From Priapulus caudatus (taxonomy: Eukaryota; Priapulida; Priapulimorpha; Priapulimorphida; Priapulidae), in contig NW_014578418.1 in NCBI RefSeq assembly GCF_000485595.1, forward strand, positions 48,338-70,039: a stretch of 21,702 nt of DNA, given 5' to 3'. A model generated the notes under the pieces. The model saw nothing but the letters and a program-made list of their open reading frames with translations. It was not told the DNA's origin and did not search any database. This document shows positions 8,221 to 18,615 of the stretch, in pieces. The stretch's first letter is position 1, and every line of letters starts with the position of its first letter. The position numbers and the translations under genes were made by a program.

Positions 8221-8940
8221 TTTCTGTGCGAGAGTGCGTGATGCGTACATGCAGTGTGCGCGTGCGTCGGTTTGAGTGTGTTGGATGTCTGACGGTGTTG
8301 GGAGTGCCGAGATCGAGGGAAGTGCGTTGTGGGTCGTATGGTTGGGTCTGTCATGGCGCGGCCACCTATGTATGTATTGTGTGTTGTGTGTTTGGTCTAT
8401 GTGTGTGACGTGCGCGCGGGTTGATGTGTGTATGTGTGTATGTGCTGCATGTGTTTTGAGTGTATGCGGGTATGTGCGTATGGTGTTTTGTGCTGTCATG
8501 TGTGTATGTGTGTATGTGTGTTATGTGTGTATGGCGTGGTGTGGGGTGGTGTGCGTGTGGTGGCGCACTAATGCCTGTGTGCTGTGCGTGTGCGTGTGCG
8601 TGTGCCTGTGCGTGGCTGCGTGTGCGTGTGCGTGGCGTTGCTCGTTTGCGTCGGCGCGTTGCGCTGCGCGCTTGTGTGTGATGTGCATGGCGGGTATGTG
8701 TGTATGTGTGGTATGGTGTTTTTGTTTTTTTGCTATCGTGTGTATGTGGGGTACTGTTCTGCGTACGTGGTGAATGTTCTGTGTTCGCTCACTGTGTGTT
8801 TAGCATGTGTGCTGTGTGTGATGTGTGTGGTGCTGCGCATGTTTTTTGTGAGTATGCCGTGTGGCGTGCGTGCTGGCGAGTGTGTGTGTGCTGTGTCTGT
8901 GTGACGCGAGTGTGTGTGTGTGTGTGTTTAGTGAGCGTGT
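8221..8940 (+). repeat. GT/GTAT/GTGC block, unit A
   Basis: About 700 bp is dominated by GTGTGTATGTGT and GCGTGTGCGTGT with interruptions. It starts with an island (GCGTACATGCAGTGTGCGCG) that is also found at 9845 in unit B. The plus-strand 165-codon Cys/Val-rich frame is a repeat artefact. Confidence 0.88.
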
Positions 8941-9350
8941 TGTGACAGTTTTGACTTGATACTACATTAAAATATCGTTACCTTCAAAAAATAAAAACCG
9001 TGAGTTGTTGTTCTCAAGCTTCTATTCGGTGGACTTATACAGTGATCCGCGTTCAAGGGAAATCTGGCGTTCAGCCACGGTGTACTGAAATAACAAAATT
9101 GATGCATGGAACGATAATCGAGTTATACATGTTAAAAAGGCAAAGTCAATAATGCCCTGAAGACCCGTCAGCCAAAAGTGGAAAAACACAACTATTACAA
9201 GCCTACATAGCATACTGCTGATGTGAACTTACACAATAATATAAATCTGATCTGTGAAAGTCACGATCACACACAGATAAGTCACACAGATCAGAACTAT
9301 AGTACCCGTGGGCCTAATGGTAAAGTGACGTGTAACGTGGCGTTTTTGCT
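8941..9350 (+). repeat. Complex segment of composite repeat, unit A
   Basis: About 400 bp of non-simple sequence is homologous to 10166-10490. Shared landmarks include TTCTCA(A)GCTT, TATTCGGT, GCGTTCAGC, AACAAAATT, CCGTCAGCC, AAGTCACGAT and ACTATAGTA. There is no open frame of note. Its recurrence between GT and CGTG blocks shows that the whole 7.3-11 kb region is a higher-order tandem repeat. Confidence 0.8.
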
Positions 9351-9439
9351 GCTGCGTACGTGCGTGCGTGTGGCGTGATGTATAGCATGACTGGTGTCAG
9401 TGTTTGTATTATTTTGTTTGTTTAGCCTGTGTTGAGTCC
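9351..9439 (+). repeat. CGTG tract and linker, start of unit B
   Basis: CGTGCGTGCGTG is followed by ATGTATAGCATGACTG and TTTGTTTGTTTAGC. The same series recurs at 10510-10600, which marks the unit boundary. Confidence 0.8.
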
Positions 9440-9850
9440 GCTCTCTTCTGTCCGTCTGCTTCGCTTGTCCGTCTGTCCATCCATCCGGTTTGTCGTGCTG
9501 TCGCCGTGACCGTCGTCAATCGTTCTCGCCTGCCCTTTCTCCCTGTACCGGTCGATCGTCGACGATCGTCCATTTGTTCCATGCTGATCCGTCCTGAACC
9601 CGCCGTTTATCAATTGTTCACTCAACCCATCCTCACAATCAATGCTAGCTATCCGTTCACATCTATCGTCCGCCGTCTCTCCTTCTTTCCGTCTGTCGTC
9701 TGTATGTCCGTCTGTCCGCATTTTTCCTTTGAACGTTTTGCCCGCTTGCTCATTTGTCAGGTCTCTCTGTTTGTTTGCCCGTCTTGTCCTTCGTCGGTTC
9801 CGTCGTTGCATCTCACATCTAACTTCGTAGTGCCAGAGCGTGTGCGTACG
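9440..9850 (+). repeat. CCGT/CTGT block, unit B
   Basis: GTCCGTCTG-type repeats are mixed with islands that correspond to those of unit A, for example GAACGTTTTGCCCGCTTG against AAACGTTTGCCGCTTG. The 157-codon plus and 144-codon minus frames overlap each other and contain only repeat-like sequence, so neither is called as a gene. Confidence 0.78.
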
Positions 9851-10165
9851 ATGCACTGTGCGCGTCGCGTCGGTTGAGCTTGGTGTTGGAAGTCCTGACC
9901 GTTATGGGACGTGCGAGATGGGGAAATGCGTGTGTGTGTATGTGTGGCGTGTGAGCATGGCCGGCACCTATCTTTGTATGTTGTGTGTGTGTGTGTGTGT
10001 GTGTTGTGTGTGTTGTGTGTGTGTGATGTGTGTGTGTGTGTGTGAGTGGTGTGTGTGTATTGTTTTTTTTATATGTATGTGTGTGTGTGTGTGTGTGTGT
10101 GTTTTGTTGTGTGTGTGTGTGCGTGTGTGCGTGCGTGCGCGCGAGTGTGTGTGTGTGTTTAGTGA
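9851..10165 (+). repeat. GT block, unit B
   Basis: Long pure GT runs, with a few CGTG units near 10122-10140, follow an island homologous to 8240-8370 (GCGCGTCGCGTCGGTTGAG, GGCCGGCACCTATCTTTGTA). It ends with GTGTTTAGTGAGC, as unit A does near 8925. Confidence 0.9.
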
Positions 10166-10495
10166 GCCGTGTAACAGTTTTCTTGTCGTACTTAAAATCA
10201 TCTACCTTAAAAGCATACCGTTAGTTAGTATGTTCTCAGCTTACTATTCGGTACATAACCAGCGTGATGCGTCAGGAAATCTGCGTTCAGCACCGCCGTG
10301 TCCACTGAATAACAAAATTATGAATAGAACGACTAACGCAAAGCATCATGCTGCAATACCCGTCAGCCTAAAAATGAAAAGACAATTAGTACAAGACTAC
10401 AATACACTTTCATGTGACTTACATAAATCTCTGATCTGGTTAAGTCACGATGCACAGAAAGTCGGTTAGACTATAGTATACCCATGCCTATGTGT
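10166..10495 (+). repeat. Complex segment of composite repeat, unit B
   Basis: Homologous to 8941-9350 with many small indels (see shared landmarks there). A 209-codon frame crossing from the GT block into this segment has no recognisable domain and is judged spurious. Confidence 0.8.
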
Positions 10496-10999
10496 ACGTG
10501 TACGTGCTTTTGCGTGCGTGCGTGCGTGCGTGGGTGCGTGTGCGGGCATGTATAGCATGACTGTGTGTATGTGTTTGTATTTGTTTGTTTAGCTGTGTGA
10601 GTCGCTCTTCAATCTGTCTGTTCCCTTGTCGGTCTGTTCGTCTGGCCGTCCGTCCGTCCGTCCGTCCGTACATCTGTCCGTGTGTCCCTCTGCCAGTGTA
10701 TCCGTCCGACCGATTGTCTGTCCATTCGCCCGCCCGTCCGTCCGTCCGTACGTACATCCGTCCACCCGTCCGTCCATCCGTCTGTCTGTCCCGTCCGTCG
10801 GTCTGTACGTCTATACCTCCGTCCGTCCGTTCGTCTATCTGTCCATCTGTCCGTCTGTCCGTCCGTCAGTCTGTCCGTCTGAACCCTCCTGTTTATCAAT
10901 CCGTCCACCCACACACCTATCGATCCATCTATCTATTCGTACATCCATCCATCCGTCCGTCCGTCTGTCCGTCTGTCTCTCCGTCAGTACAACTGCTCC
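10496..10999 (+). repeat. Partial unit C: CGTG tract, linker and CCGT block
   Basis: CGTGCGTGCGTGCGTGCGTG at about 10513, the TGTATAGCATGACTG linker at about 10549, and a purer CCGT/CTGT block (10610-10990) repeat the start of units A and B. The array then stops without a GT block. Six overlapping frames on both strands encode Ser-Val-Arg-Pro or Thr-Asp-Gly-Arg strings and are artefacts. Confidence 0.85.
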
Positions 11000-11208
11000 A
11001 GCCGCAGACTGCGAGGCATGATAACCGGAAAAATTAAATATTCGGTTAGATTAAATCATAATTATTTGAACTACCGAACCACGGATGTGCGGGTTACCTT
11101 CGCACTTCTGCTGTTTCACCGCTTAATATTATTGTTGCTATAGTAACTACTACAAGTGCATGGTTTTCTGCTCCTTCTTTACACCACCTTCCAGAAATCA
11201 CATAACCG
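11000..11208. other. Short non-repetitive segment before the gap
   Basis: About 200 bp of ordinary sequence with no open frame or repeat that I could match elsewhere in the window. It ends at the N run. Confidence 0.5.
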
Positions 11209-11233
11209 NNNNNNNNNNNNNNNNNNNNNNNNN
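11209..11233. other. Assembly gap of 25 N
   Basis: Twenty-five consecutive N bases. The round length suggests a placeholder of unknown true size. Sequence on its two sides need not be contiguous in the genome. Confidence 0.98.
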
Positions 11234-11665
11234 ACATGGCCATTCCCATTCACCATGCCATCCATCCCTTCGACCGCATCCATGGCCATGCCATTCCATC
11301 CCATCCCATGCTAAACTATGCTCCCCAAATCTAACTATCATTTATTCATGCATCCATCCATGCATCCATCACGATTCCATGCCATGCCATGCCATTCCAT
11401 CCCATTCCCATAGCTAACTCTTATGGCGCCCCTCAATCTTAACTATCTATTTATCCATGGCATCCATCCCATCCATTCCAGTTCTATGCCAATCGCCATC
11501 CCATCCTTATCGCACCGCATTCCCATCCCATCCCATCCGAGAGTGCCATGTCGCCATTGCCATGCCATTCTCATCCATCCCATCCCATCCCCATCCCATC
11601 CACGTCATACCTATCTCATGCCATGCACATCCACCCATGCCATCCTTTTCCCATTCCCATCCCAA
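11234..11665. repeat. CCATC / CCATGC satellite array, second version
   Basis: The same repeat vocabulary as 4465-4821 (CATCC, CCATGC, CGCACCGCAT, CTATCTATTTATCC) appears here, with more irregular spacing and insertions. The frames over it are His/Pro/Ser repeats and not proteins. Confidence 0.9.
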
Positions 11666-11931
11666 ACAGCCCTAATAAATAATAAGAAATCAAAAGATAA
11701 AAAACATTAAAAATAAAATTAATTAATAAATTTTTAAAAAATATAATAAATTTAATAAATAAGCACACTCTCACAAACAAATTTTAAAACTTTAAAATAA
11801 TACCATTTACCTAATAGAGGTAGCGTAAAAGCGAAAAAAAGGGAAAAGAAAACACACAGAACAAGGGGGCAAAATAAGCTTTCGCCCATGCTTGGACTCG
11901 CTAACCCCAGCGAATCGAGGTGTAGCAAGGT
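11666..11931. other. AT-rich insert not present in the first copy
   Basis: Between the satellite and the start of the large direct repeat lies about 265 bp with AAATAAATT-type runs and an A-rich segment (GCGAAAAAAAGGGAAAAGAA). The first copy has only a few bases here (CCCGCAG). No gene is visible. Confidence 0.6.
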
Positions 11932-12854
11932 TCGGATGTGTTCTAGTCATGAAATTCCAATCCTGCGCCCTTAACGTCTTATACACCATCTAGCTTGCGG
12001 GTACGCCGCTGCGCCTGCGGGTAAAATCGTGCTCACTAATTCATACTACTAATACTGGGACACAATAGGAACATGTGTGTAAAAATCGCGACAATAACAT
12101 TGCACACAACTATGAATATTTTAGAAATCAAGTCTAATAAGATAACTAACAATAGTTAATAATGCCCCATCGGGTAAAAAGTGTTACATATGACATTTAT
12201 ATAACAAGACATAATCCAACTTAGAACCCCTCGGAACATAATAGTAATATGAGTTAAGATGACCAAAAGTTATTATAACAGCATTACGAATGAGTTGGGA
12301 CTTTTCTTTGAAAACGCTGCTGATAAACAATGTGTTTTTCGTCGTTATCTCTGGTGGAAATATGTAAAGATTCCTGGCCGTCTCGAACTGTTGAGCTTAC
12401 CCACGTACGAACCACCGCCCCCGTATGCCACTCTACCGCCACGTAAGCAGTCAATGTACGAATGGGTCTGACGCTCTCATTTCCATAAGCCTTGTTGATA
12501 AACAATGCAGTCGTACACTCATCTGAACGTTGCGCTGTGCTCTGTTTTAGCCTCGAGTGCTCGGTTTCTCGGTTTCACAACATACCTAGCAGCTGCATGG
12601 AATGACTGCATAGATTTTTCTCTGTGTGGCAGCAATTGTAAGTCAGTGCGTGCATTTGTGTGAAGATTCAAACCGAATTGAAGGGTTTTTCCCGACGGAT
12701 TTTCTGTGAGTTTTGGACGGTTTTGGGCAAGTTTTTCCAGCTAGAAAAACATCCCGCAGCGTTTAAGAGATGGCCCTGTGAGAGACTATTCGCCATCTCC
12801 AGACTCGCCTTTAGCCGCACGCGCGTGCTTGGGGCCGCCTTCCTATAGGCTTGG

Positions 12855-12967
12855 AAAGATACTACTACATACCATAGCATACATACATTTATCATAACAT
12901 GCAGCCTCAGACCTCCAGTGCCATGCATATGCCATAACCATACATGCCCACTAGCATACATACATAC
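12855..12967. repeat. Degenerate ATAC microsatellite, second version
   Basis: The counterpart of 5654-5734 is broken up by non-repeat bases (GCAGCCTCAGACCTCCAGTG). It again precedes AAACTCAAAATATATAT and the target site of the miniature element. Confidence 0.8.
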
Positions 12968-13000
12968 AAAACTCAAAATATATATCTAGCTATTGATTCA

Positions 13001-13590
13001 GCCGGTCGTACTATCTCCGCCATCATGGTGATTTCCCGGGCCGGCCGCTCGTCTTTTCTCTTTGGAATTTTCATGTTCATCGTGTACTGGTACGTTGACG
13101 TCAATTATTACTATCAAAAATCATTACTCATCCGGTAACCCTAACTCCAACACTCCAATAACAGTAACTCCTCAACACTAAAAATATATATTTTTTACTC
13201 TTGGATCGCTTAATGTATATATTAAGGGTGCTTGCGCTTATTTTGTGATCCAAACCTCCAAAAAAAAAAAAAAAATAAACAAAAAATTTTAAAAATCGTA
13301 TTTTTTGTGTGTGGGGATAAAGCTATGTTATCATACATGCGCAAAAACTCTAACCCAACCTCCTAAAACTCCCTAAAACCGTGTCTTTTTGTTCGTCCAA
13401 CTAGTTTTGTCTGTTCTCCAAACCTATTTTTAATTTTCTAACTCTCCTATTACCAATTTTAATCGCTAAAATGAATTACTAATACTAATTTAATATTAGA
13501 TCCTAGTTATAGTGCGGCTCTCGTTGGTCTTTTCCTTGGCTCTCGCTCCTCTCGTTACTGTCCACGGCCCGGGGATAGGCTATTTACCCT
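13001..13590 (+). mobile_element. Miniature element in the second copy, enlarged and degenerate
   Basis: It occupies the same site as 5762-6115: the left flank is ATTGATTCA and the right flank ATTGGATTTCA, matching ATGGATTCA of the first copy. Internal landmarks are retained (CATCCGGTAACCCTAACTCC, GTGTGGGGATAAAG, GCGCAAAAACTCTAACCC). It is about 590 bp instead of 354 bp, with an A-rich run near 13260-13275 and other insertions. The terminal repeats are corrupted (GCCGGTCGTACTATCTCCGC). Confidence 0.72.
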
Positions 13591-14561
13591 ATTGGATTTC
13601 AGGAGCGTGCTGATTGTTGTGTGTACGAAAGTTACCGCCCATCTCTGTTTATTAGCTCTTCCGCTTGATCGAGTAGAATTTTTATATAATGTGTTATAGC
13701 TTTTTTAAAGCTTTTGGTTAATTTAGCCAGAACCAGCCTCCCCAGTCACGGTTCGGAGTGTTGCTGATTCTTGGTGAAAGAATAATGCTTGGTCAGTTGT
13801 TCCTCTAAGGTCTCTGCGGCTGTTCATCTAGTATGCTGCGAACACCATAGATTCGGCCCCTGAACAACTTTAGGTACTTAGTAGGAGATGATAGGGGTAT
13901 ATATAATACGTATTATATGAACATATATGAGCGATGTATAGAAAATAATATAAGAGTACTACGCATGTCCTCCTCTTACAGTGACCTTGAGCAACTCGCG
14001 TTCAAAACCTCTCACCTTCTATCGCAGCGGTACTCACACCCAGTGGCAGAGATTGCGACCACAGTGACCCACTCCCTTGTTGCAAGGCAAATAGCTGAGC
14101 GTGTTGTCGCCTAAGAAGATTCCACACGCCCTAATAACCCTTTGAAATGGCTCAGTCTACGATTAAAACACTGCTGCACAATACACGAGCCCTGACAAGA
14201 ATCACAATAAGTTCAGTGTACCGTATGGCTCTGTTGTCATAAGAGTTAAAATGGAGACCCCCTCCTTAACCAGTTGGGACGTCACCGTTCATCTGGTGTT
14301 AGCAGATGGAGCTTTCAAACTACGACTTAGTTTTATTGCGTGACAACTATCTACAGGTTGACCTTACGCGCATGTAAGGATAGGGTAATGATGGCGATGA
14401 GCAATGCTGGGCGCTGCACTGGTATGAGGGCTCACTGCGCAAGAAGCAAGATTGCATCTCTGGAACGGAAACCAAATAGGAAAGTATCTGCTGGCCTCAA
14501 CCAAATCCAGAAACCCTGCTCCAAACACACGTTGACGCCCTCAGAGTGAGCACGGTCATAA

Positions 14562-14738
14562 GGTGCCTTTTGGGGAGAAACCCGGCTAAATGGCCTTATC
14601 CCCAGAGGGCCGATGGAGGGGATCCAGGGATATCCTAGCTAACTCGAAATTTTTCCATTTCCTATGACTGAAGCGATTCTTAAAACAAATATAATAAATT
14701 AAGTATAATACATAAATATAAATACAACCCAAACATTG
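14562..14738. other. Spacer, no gene
   Basis: Short mixed sequence between the end of the large direct repeat and the start of the next composite tandem unit. No repeat in this window matches it. Confidence 0.5.
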
Positions 14739-15838
14739 GCAGCTATTTGGCCACTTCCCCCCCTCCCCCCACACAAGCATCCCTTGTTAGAAACCTTGTT
14801 AAAGCTGGCACTTATATTAAGAATTATTAAGGATATTATATGCTGCTAATATATGCTGCTAAGGATAATAATCTGTGCTGCCACACTTCTTTTTGCTAAA
14901 TAAAGAATGCTGCTTCCTCTTGATTTTGATGTTTACTGAAAAGCAGTCACAGTTCTGGTTTGCAATAATCATATTTAGGAATTTGTTTGTACTTTTTGTC
15001 ACAGCACGAGAAGAATAAGTTTCAGGTACATATTACCCTAATACGATGTAACCCGGAATAAGATGTAAGGATTGAGTCAAACGATACAACGTAGTAATAG
15101 ATTTGAAGATTTAACAAAAGATTTTATAGATTTAGAGTTGAACGAGGGCACCTCAATCTGACGTTTCCACATGTGCAATGCTCGCACGAGGTAGATTAGC
15201 AATGTGGCTGTTTTTTTGCTGAAGTCCAAGTTCAAACCCTTCGATGTTCGTGTTGCAGGTTTGTGACAAAGCTATGCCTGGTAACTGTTATTATTACAAG
15301 CTGCTTATAAATAAAATATTTTAGGTCACATAGCTTACCCGATATTTATGTTTGAGCCGAGTGTGTGACAAAACTATAACCTCGTGCGCGCGTGGTAGCT
15401 GCTATTATTACAAGCATTAATGTTTCTTATAAAAAAAATGTCACATAGTCTACTCGATAGCAACTATTATTACAAGCATTACTGCTTCTTATATAAAAAA
15501 ATTAAAAATAATAATATGTCACAGTCCACTCGATATTTGTGTTGAATCGAGTTTGTGACAAATCTATGTACTTGTGTGTGCGTGCTAACTTCTATTATTA
15601 CTAGCATTAATGCTTCTTATAAATAAATAAAATATTCTAGGTCACATATCTCACTCGATATTTGTGTTTGAGTCGAGTTTGTGACAAAACTATGCATTCA
15701 TGTGTGCGTGCTAACTTCTATTATTACTAGCATTAATGTTTATCATTAAAAATTATTCTAGGTCACATATCCCCCTCGAGATTCATGTTTGAGTTGAGTT
15801 TGTGACAAAACTATGTACTCGTGTGTGCGTGGTAGCTA
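14739..15838 (+). repeat. Composite tandem unit 1
   Basis: It starts TTGGCAGCTATTTGGCCAC and holds about 490 bp of unique sequence (AAAGCAGTCACAGTTCTGGT, CACAGCACGAGAAGAATAAG, CGATGTAACCCGGAATAAG, GCTCGCACGAGGTAGATTAG). It then runs into the satellite array at 15240. Unit 2 begins at 15839 with the same start, directly following the satellite, so the two are head-to-tail. Unit 1 lacks the GA block found in unit 2. No coding sequence is seen. Confidence 0.88.
15240..15838 (+). repeat. Satellite array with AGCATTAATGCT core, first block
   Basis: GTTTGTGACAAA or variants recur at 15259, 15361, 15551, 15677 and 15798, so unit length varies from about 100 to 190 bp. Each unit holds CTATTATTAC, AGCATTAATG(C/T)T, an A-rich stretch, GGTCACATA, a CTCGATATTTGTG segment and CGAGTTTGTGAC. 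The core AGCATTAATGCT is palindromic. The same satellite is at 17790-18615 and, inverted, at 19066-19337. Confidence 0.9.
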
Positions 15839-15956
15839 TTTGGCAGCTATTTGGCCACTCTCTCTCCCCACCCACACGCACACACAAACAAGCATTTCTT
15901 GTTAGAAACCTTGGTAACGCTGGCACTTATATTAAGCATTATTAAGAATAATATAT

Positions 15957-16000
15957 TATCAGGAGTGGATAATAGAGATCTCTATTATCCACTCCTGATA
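15957..16000. repeat. Perfect 44-bp palindrome
   Basis: The left arm TATCAGGAGTGGATAATAGA plus GA is followed at once by its exact reverse complement, with no loop, centred between 15978 and 15979 on AGATCT. Unit 1 lacks it at the matching place (near 14840-14870, where GATATTATATGCTGCTAATA stands). It could extrude as a cruciform, be a tiny fold-back insertion, or be a cloning or assembly fold-back artefact. Confidence 0.95.
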
Positions 16001-16415
16001 TTATTAAGGATGTGCTACTGCCACACTTCCTTTTGCTAAAAAAATAATCCTGCTTCTTCCTGATTTTGATGTTTTATGAAAAGCAGTCACAGTTCTGGTT
16101 TGCAATATATAATCATATATAGGAATTTGTTGGTACTTAATGTCACAGCACGAGAAGAATAAGTTTCAGGTACATATTACCTTAATACGATGTAACCCGG
16201 AATAAGATGTAAGGATCGAGTCAAACGATACAACGTAGGAATAGATTTGAAGATTTAACAAAAGATTTTATAGATTTAGAGTTGAACGAGGGCACCTCAA
16301 TCTGACGTTTCCACCTGTGCAATGCTCGCACGAGGTAGATTAGCAATGTGGCTGTTTGATGTCGCCTGCTAGTCTGCTTATATGGTGAAACAAATTGAGC
16401 TGAAGCCCAAGATCA

Positions 16416-17650
16416 AAGAGAGAGAGAGAGAGAGACAGAGAGAGAGGGAGAGAGAGAGAGAGAGAGAAAAAATACAGGAGAGAGCAGAGAAGAAATACAG
16501 GAGAGACGATGAGCGCAGAGAAAGAAGAAAGACTGAGAGAAGAGAGCAGAGAGCGGGATAGCAGAGAGAGAGAGATAGAGAGAGAGGAGCGAGAGAGTCC
16601 GAGCAGAGAGAGAGAGAAGAGAGAAGAGAAGAGGGAGAGAGATAGAGAGGAGAGGGGAGGGGAGCGAAAGAGAGGAGAGGAGAGAGAGAGGAGAAGGGAG
16701 AGGAGAGAAGGAAGAAAGAGAGAGGAAGAAGAAAGAGAAGAAAAACAATACAGGGAGAGAGAGCGAGGGAGATAAGAATAAGAAAGACGGAGAGGAGAAG
16801 AGAGAGATTAAAGAAGATTGAGAGAGAAGAGAGAGGGAAAGAGGGGGATAAGAGAGAGGAGAGAGAGATTAAGAAATATAATGATCAGGGAGAGAAGGAC
16901 GAGCGAGAGAAATGAAAGAAAGACGTGAGAGAAGAGAGAGATAGAAAGAGAGAAGAAAAGGACAGATGATGTAGAGGATTAGAGAGCAGAGAAAGAAAGA
17001 AATACAGGGAGAGAAGAGCGCAAGAGGATAAAGAAAGATAATAAGACGGAGAGAAAGCAGAAGGGTGGTCGGGGAGAGATGAGTAGAGAGAGAGAGAAGG
17101 TGAAGAGAGAAGAGAGAAAGAAAAAGAGAGAGAGCAGTAGACAGAGGAGAGAGAGAGGGATAGAGATGAGAGAGAATGAAAGAAAGTACAGGAGAGGAGG
17201 AGCGAAGAAAAAAAGAAAGACGGTCATGTCAGGAGGTAGAGAGACATGAGAGAGAGATGAAGGAGAGAGAGAGTAGAGAGGAGAGAGATGGAGTGAGAGA
17301 CGGATGCTGAGCATTGAGATGAGAGAGATGAGACGAGCAGAGGAGAGGACGAGATGATGAGGCGATGAGATATGCGCGGCGCGGAGAGAGAAATATGATG
17401 AGCGGAGATGAAGATAAGTGTCTGTAGCTTGTCTGGCTATATGATGAACCGAACCTAGCCATAGCCTGAGGACGGAGAGGCAGAGATGGTGATGAGAGAA
17501 GATGAGGTAGAAAGTCTCTATAATGTCTGCGTATATGGGAAAAGAAACTGACTGGAAACATGCGACAAGAAAAAGAAGAAGAAAGAGAGGCAGACACAGA
17601 TAACGGAAGAGCGAGAGAGAGAGAGAGAAAAAGATGGTGAGCAGAGACAA
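16416..17650 (+). repeat. 1.2-kb polypurine GA block with internal minisatellite cores
   Basis: The plus strand is dominated by GAGA, GAAAGA and GGAGAG. Four related non-GA cores occur in or beside it: at 16371-16416, 17424-17485, 17512-17560 and 17655-17715. They share TCTGCTTATATGG-like and AAACCTAACC...GAGGCCTG-like strings, so the block is a decayed array of units made of a core plus a GA run. The 223-codon minus frame (Leu/Ser-rich) and the Arg/Glu-rich plus frames are repeat artefacts. Confidence 0.9.
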
Positions 17651-17786
17651 AGTTAGAAGTTTCTATTCAAGTCTGCTTATATGGGGGACTAAACCTAACC
17701 GAGGCCTGGGGGAGCGAGTATAGAGTTTGCAGCAATGCTATCTTCTCGGGTTCGTGATAGACGGAATTATCACAGACGTCGTCACC

Positions 17787-18615
17787 CTTCGATGTTCACG
17801 TTGCAAGTTTGTAACAAAGCTATGCCTGGTAACTGCTATTATTACAAAGCATTAATGTTTCTTATTAAAAAAATGTCACATAGCTCACCCGATATTCATG
17901 TTTGAGCCGAGTTTGTGAGCTGCGTGTGAGCTGAGCGTGGTGGCTGCTATTATTACAAGCATTAATACTTTTTATAAATAAAAAGATATGCCACATAGTT
18001 CACTTGATGATATTGGTGTAATAGTCGAGTTTGTGACAAAACTATAACCTCGTGCGCGCGTGGTAGCTGCCATTATTATAAGCATTAATGTTTCTTATAA
18101 AAAAAATGTCACATAGTCCCCTCGGTAGCTTCTATTATTACAAGCATTAATGCTTCTTATTAAAAAATGTATAAAAAATAATATGTCACAGTCCACTCGA
18201 TATTCGTGTTTGAGTCGAGTTTGTGACAAATCTATGAATTCATGTGTGCGTGCTAACCTACTATTATTACTAGCATTAATGCTTATTATTAAGAAATATT
18301 CTAGGTCACATATCCCACTCGAGATTCATGTTTGAGTTGAGTTTTTAACAAAACTATACCCTTGTGTACGCGTAGTAGATTCTATTATTACTAGCATTAA
18401 TGCTTATTATTAAAAAAATATATATTAACCGCATAGCTCACTAGATATTTGTCGAGTTTTTAACAAAACCATGTACTCGTGTGCGCGTGGTAGATTCTAT
18501 TATTACTAGCATTAATGCTTATTATTAAAAAAATATATATTAACCGCATAGCTCACTCGATATTTGTCGAGTTTTTAACAAAACTATGTACTCGTGTGCG
18601 CGTGGTAGATTCTTC
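17787..18615 (+). repeat. Satellite array with AGCATTAATGCT core, second block
   Basis: About seven units of the same satellite as 15240-15838. The last two (about 18360-18610) are nearly identical to each other: TAGATTCTATTATTACTAGC, ATTAACCGCATAGCTCACT, TATTTGTCGAGTTTTTAACA. Array homogeneity at the right edge suggests recent local amplification. Confidence 0.88.

Larger units (their letters stand above)
11932..14561 (+). repeat. Large direct repeat, second copy with many small insertions
   Basis: Collinear with 4827-6871. Differences are dominated by one- to few-base insertions and local duplications spread evenly, for example GAGTTTTGGACGGTTTTGGGC against GAGTTTGACGGTTTGGC. It begins 266 bp after the satellite that follows the N gap. 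This is the expected look of uncorrected single-molecule reads, so the copy may be an assembly duplicate of the same locus. A true old duplication remains possible. None of its short frames is coding. Confidence 0.85.
15839..18615 (+). repeat. Composite tandem unit 2, with GA block
   Basis: It repeats unit 1 from TTGGCAGCTATTTGGCCAC to GATTAGCAATGTGGCTGTTT with few differences. Near AGCCCAAGATCAAA (unit 1: AGTCCAAGTTCAAA) it gains about 1.35 kb of GA-rich sequence before ACCCTTCGATGTTC resumes at about 17787 and leads into a longer satellite array. The simplest explanation is expansion of GA repeats in this unit, or their loss from unit 1. Confidence 0.85.

Noticed and set aside
7924-8499. 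191-codon minus-strand frame
   Set aside because: It spans two different simple-repeat blocks (CCGT and GT), is overlapped by four plus-strand frames, and shows only Thr/His/Arg/Asp-rich low-complexity sequence.
9840-10469. 209-codon plus-strand frame
   Set aside because: The first half is a Cys/Val string from GT repeats and the second half is the complex segment of a tandem unit; the frame is not kept in the homologous unit at 8941-9350.
16979-17650. Longest open frame in the window, 223 codons on the minus strand
   Set aside because: It is a Leu/Ser/Phe string translated from CT repeats and overlaps other frames of the same kind. No domain, and composition follows the repeat.
15240-18615. 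CRISPR-like array
   Set aside because: Repeated units with a palindromic core are present, but the repeats are long and variable, spacing is irregular, no unique spacers of constant length exist, and the context is eukaryotic.
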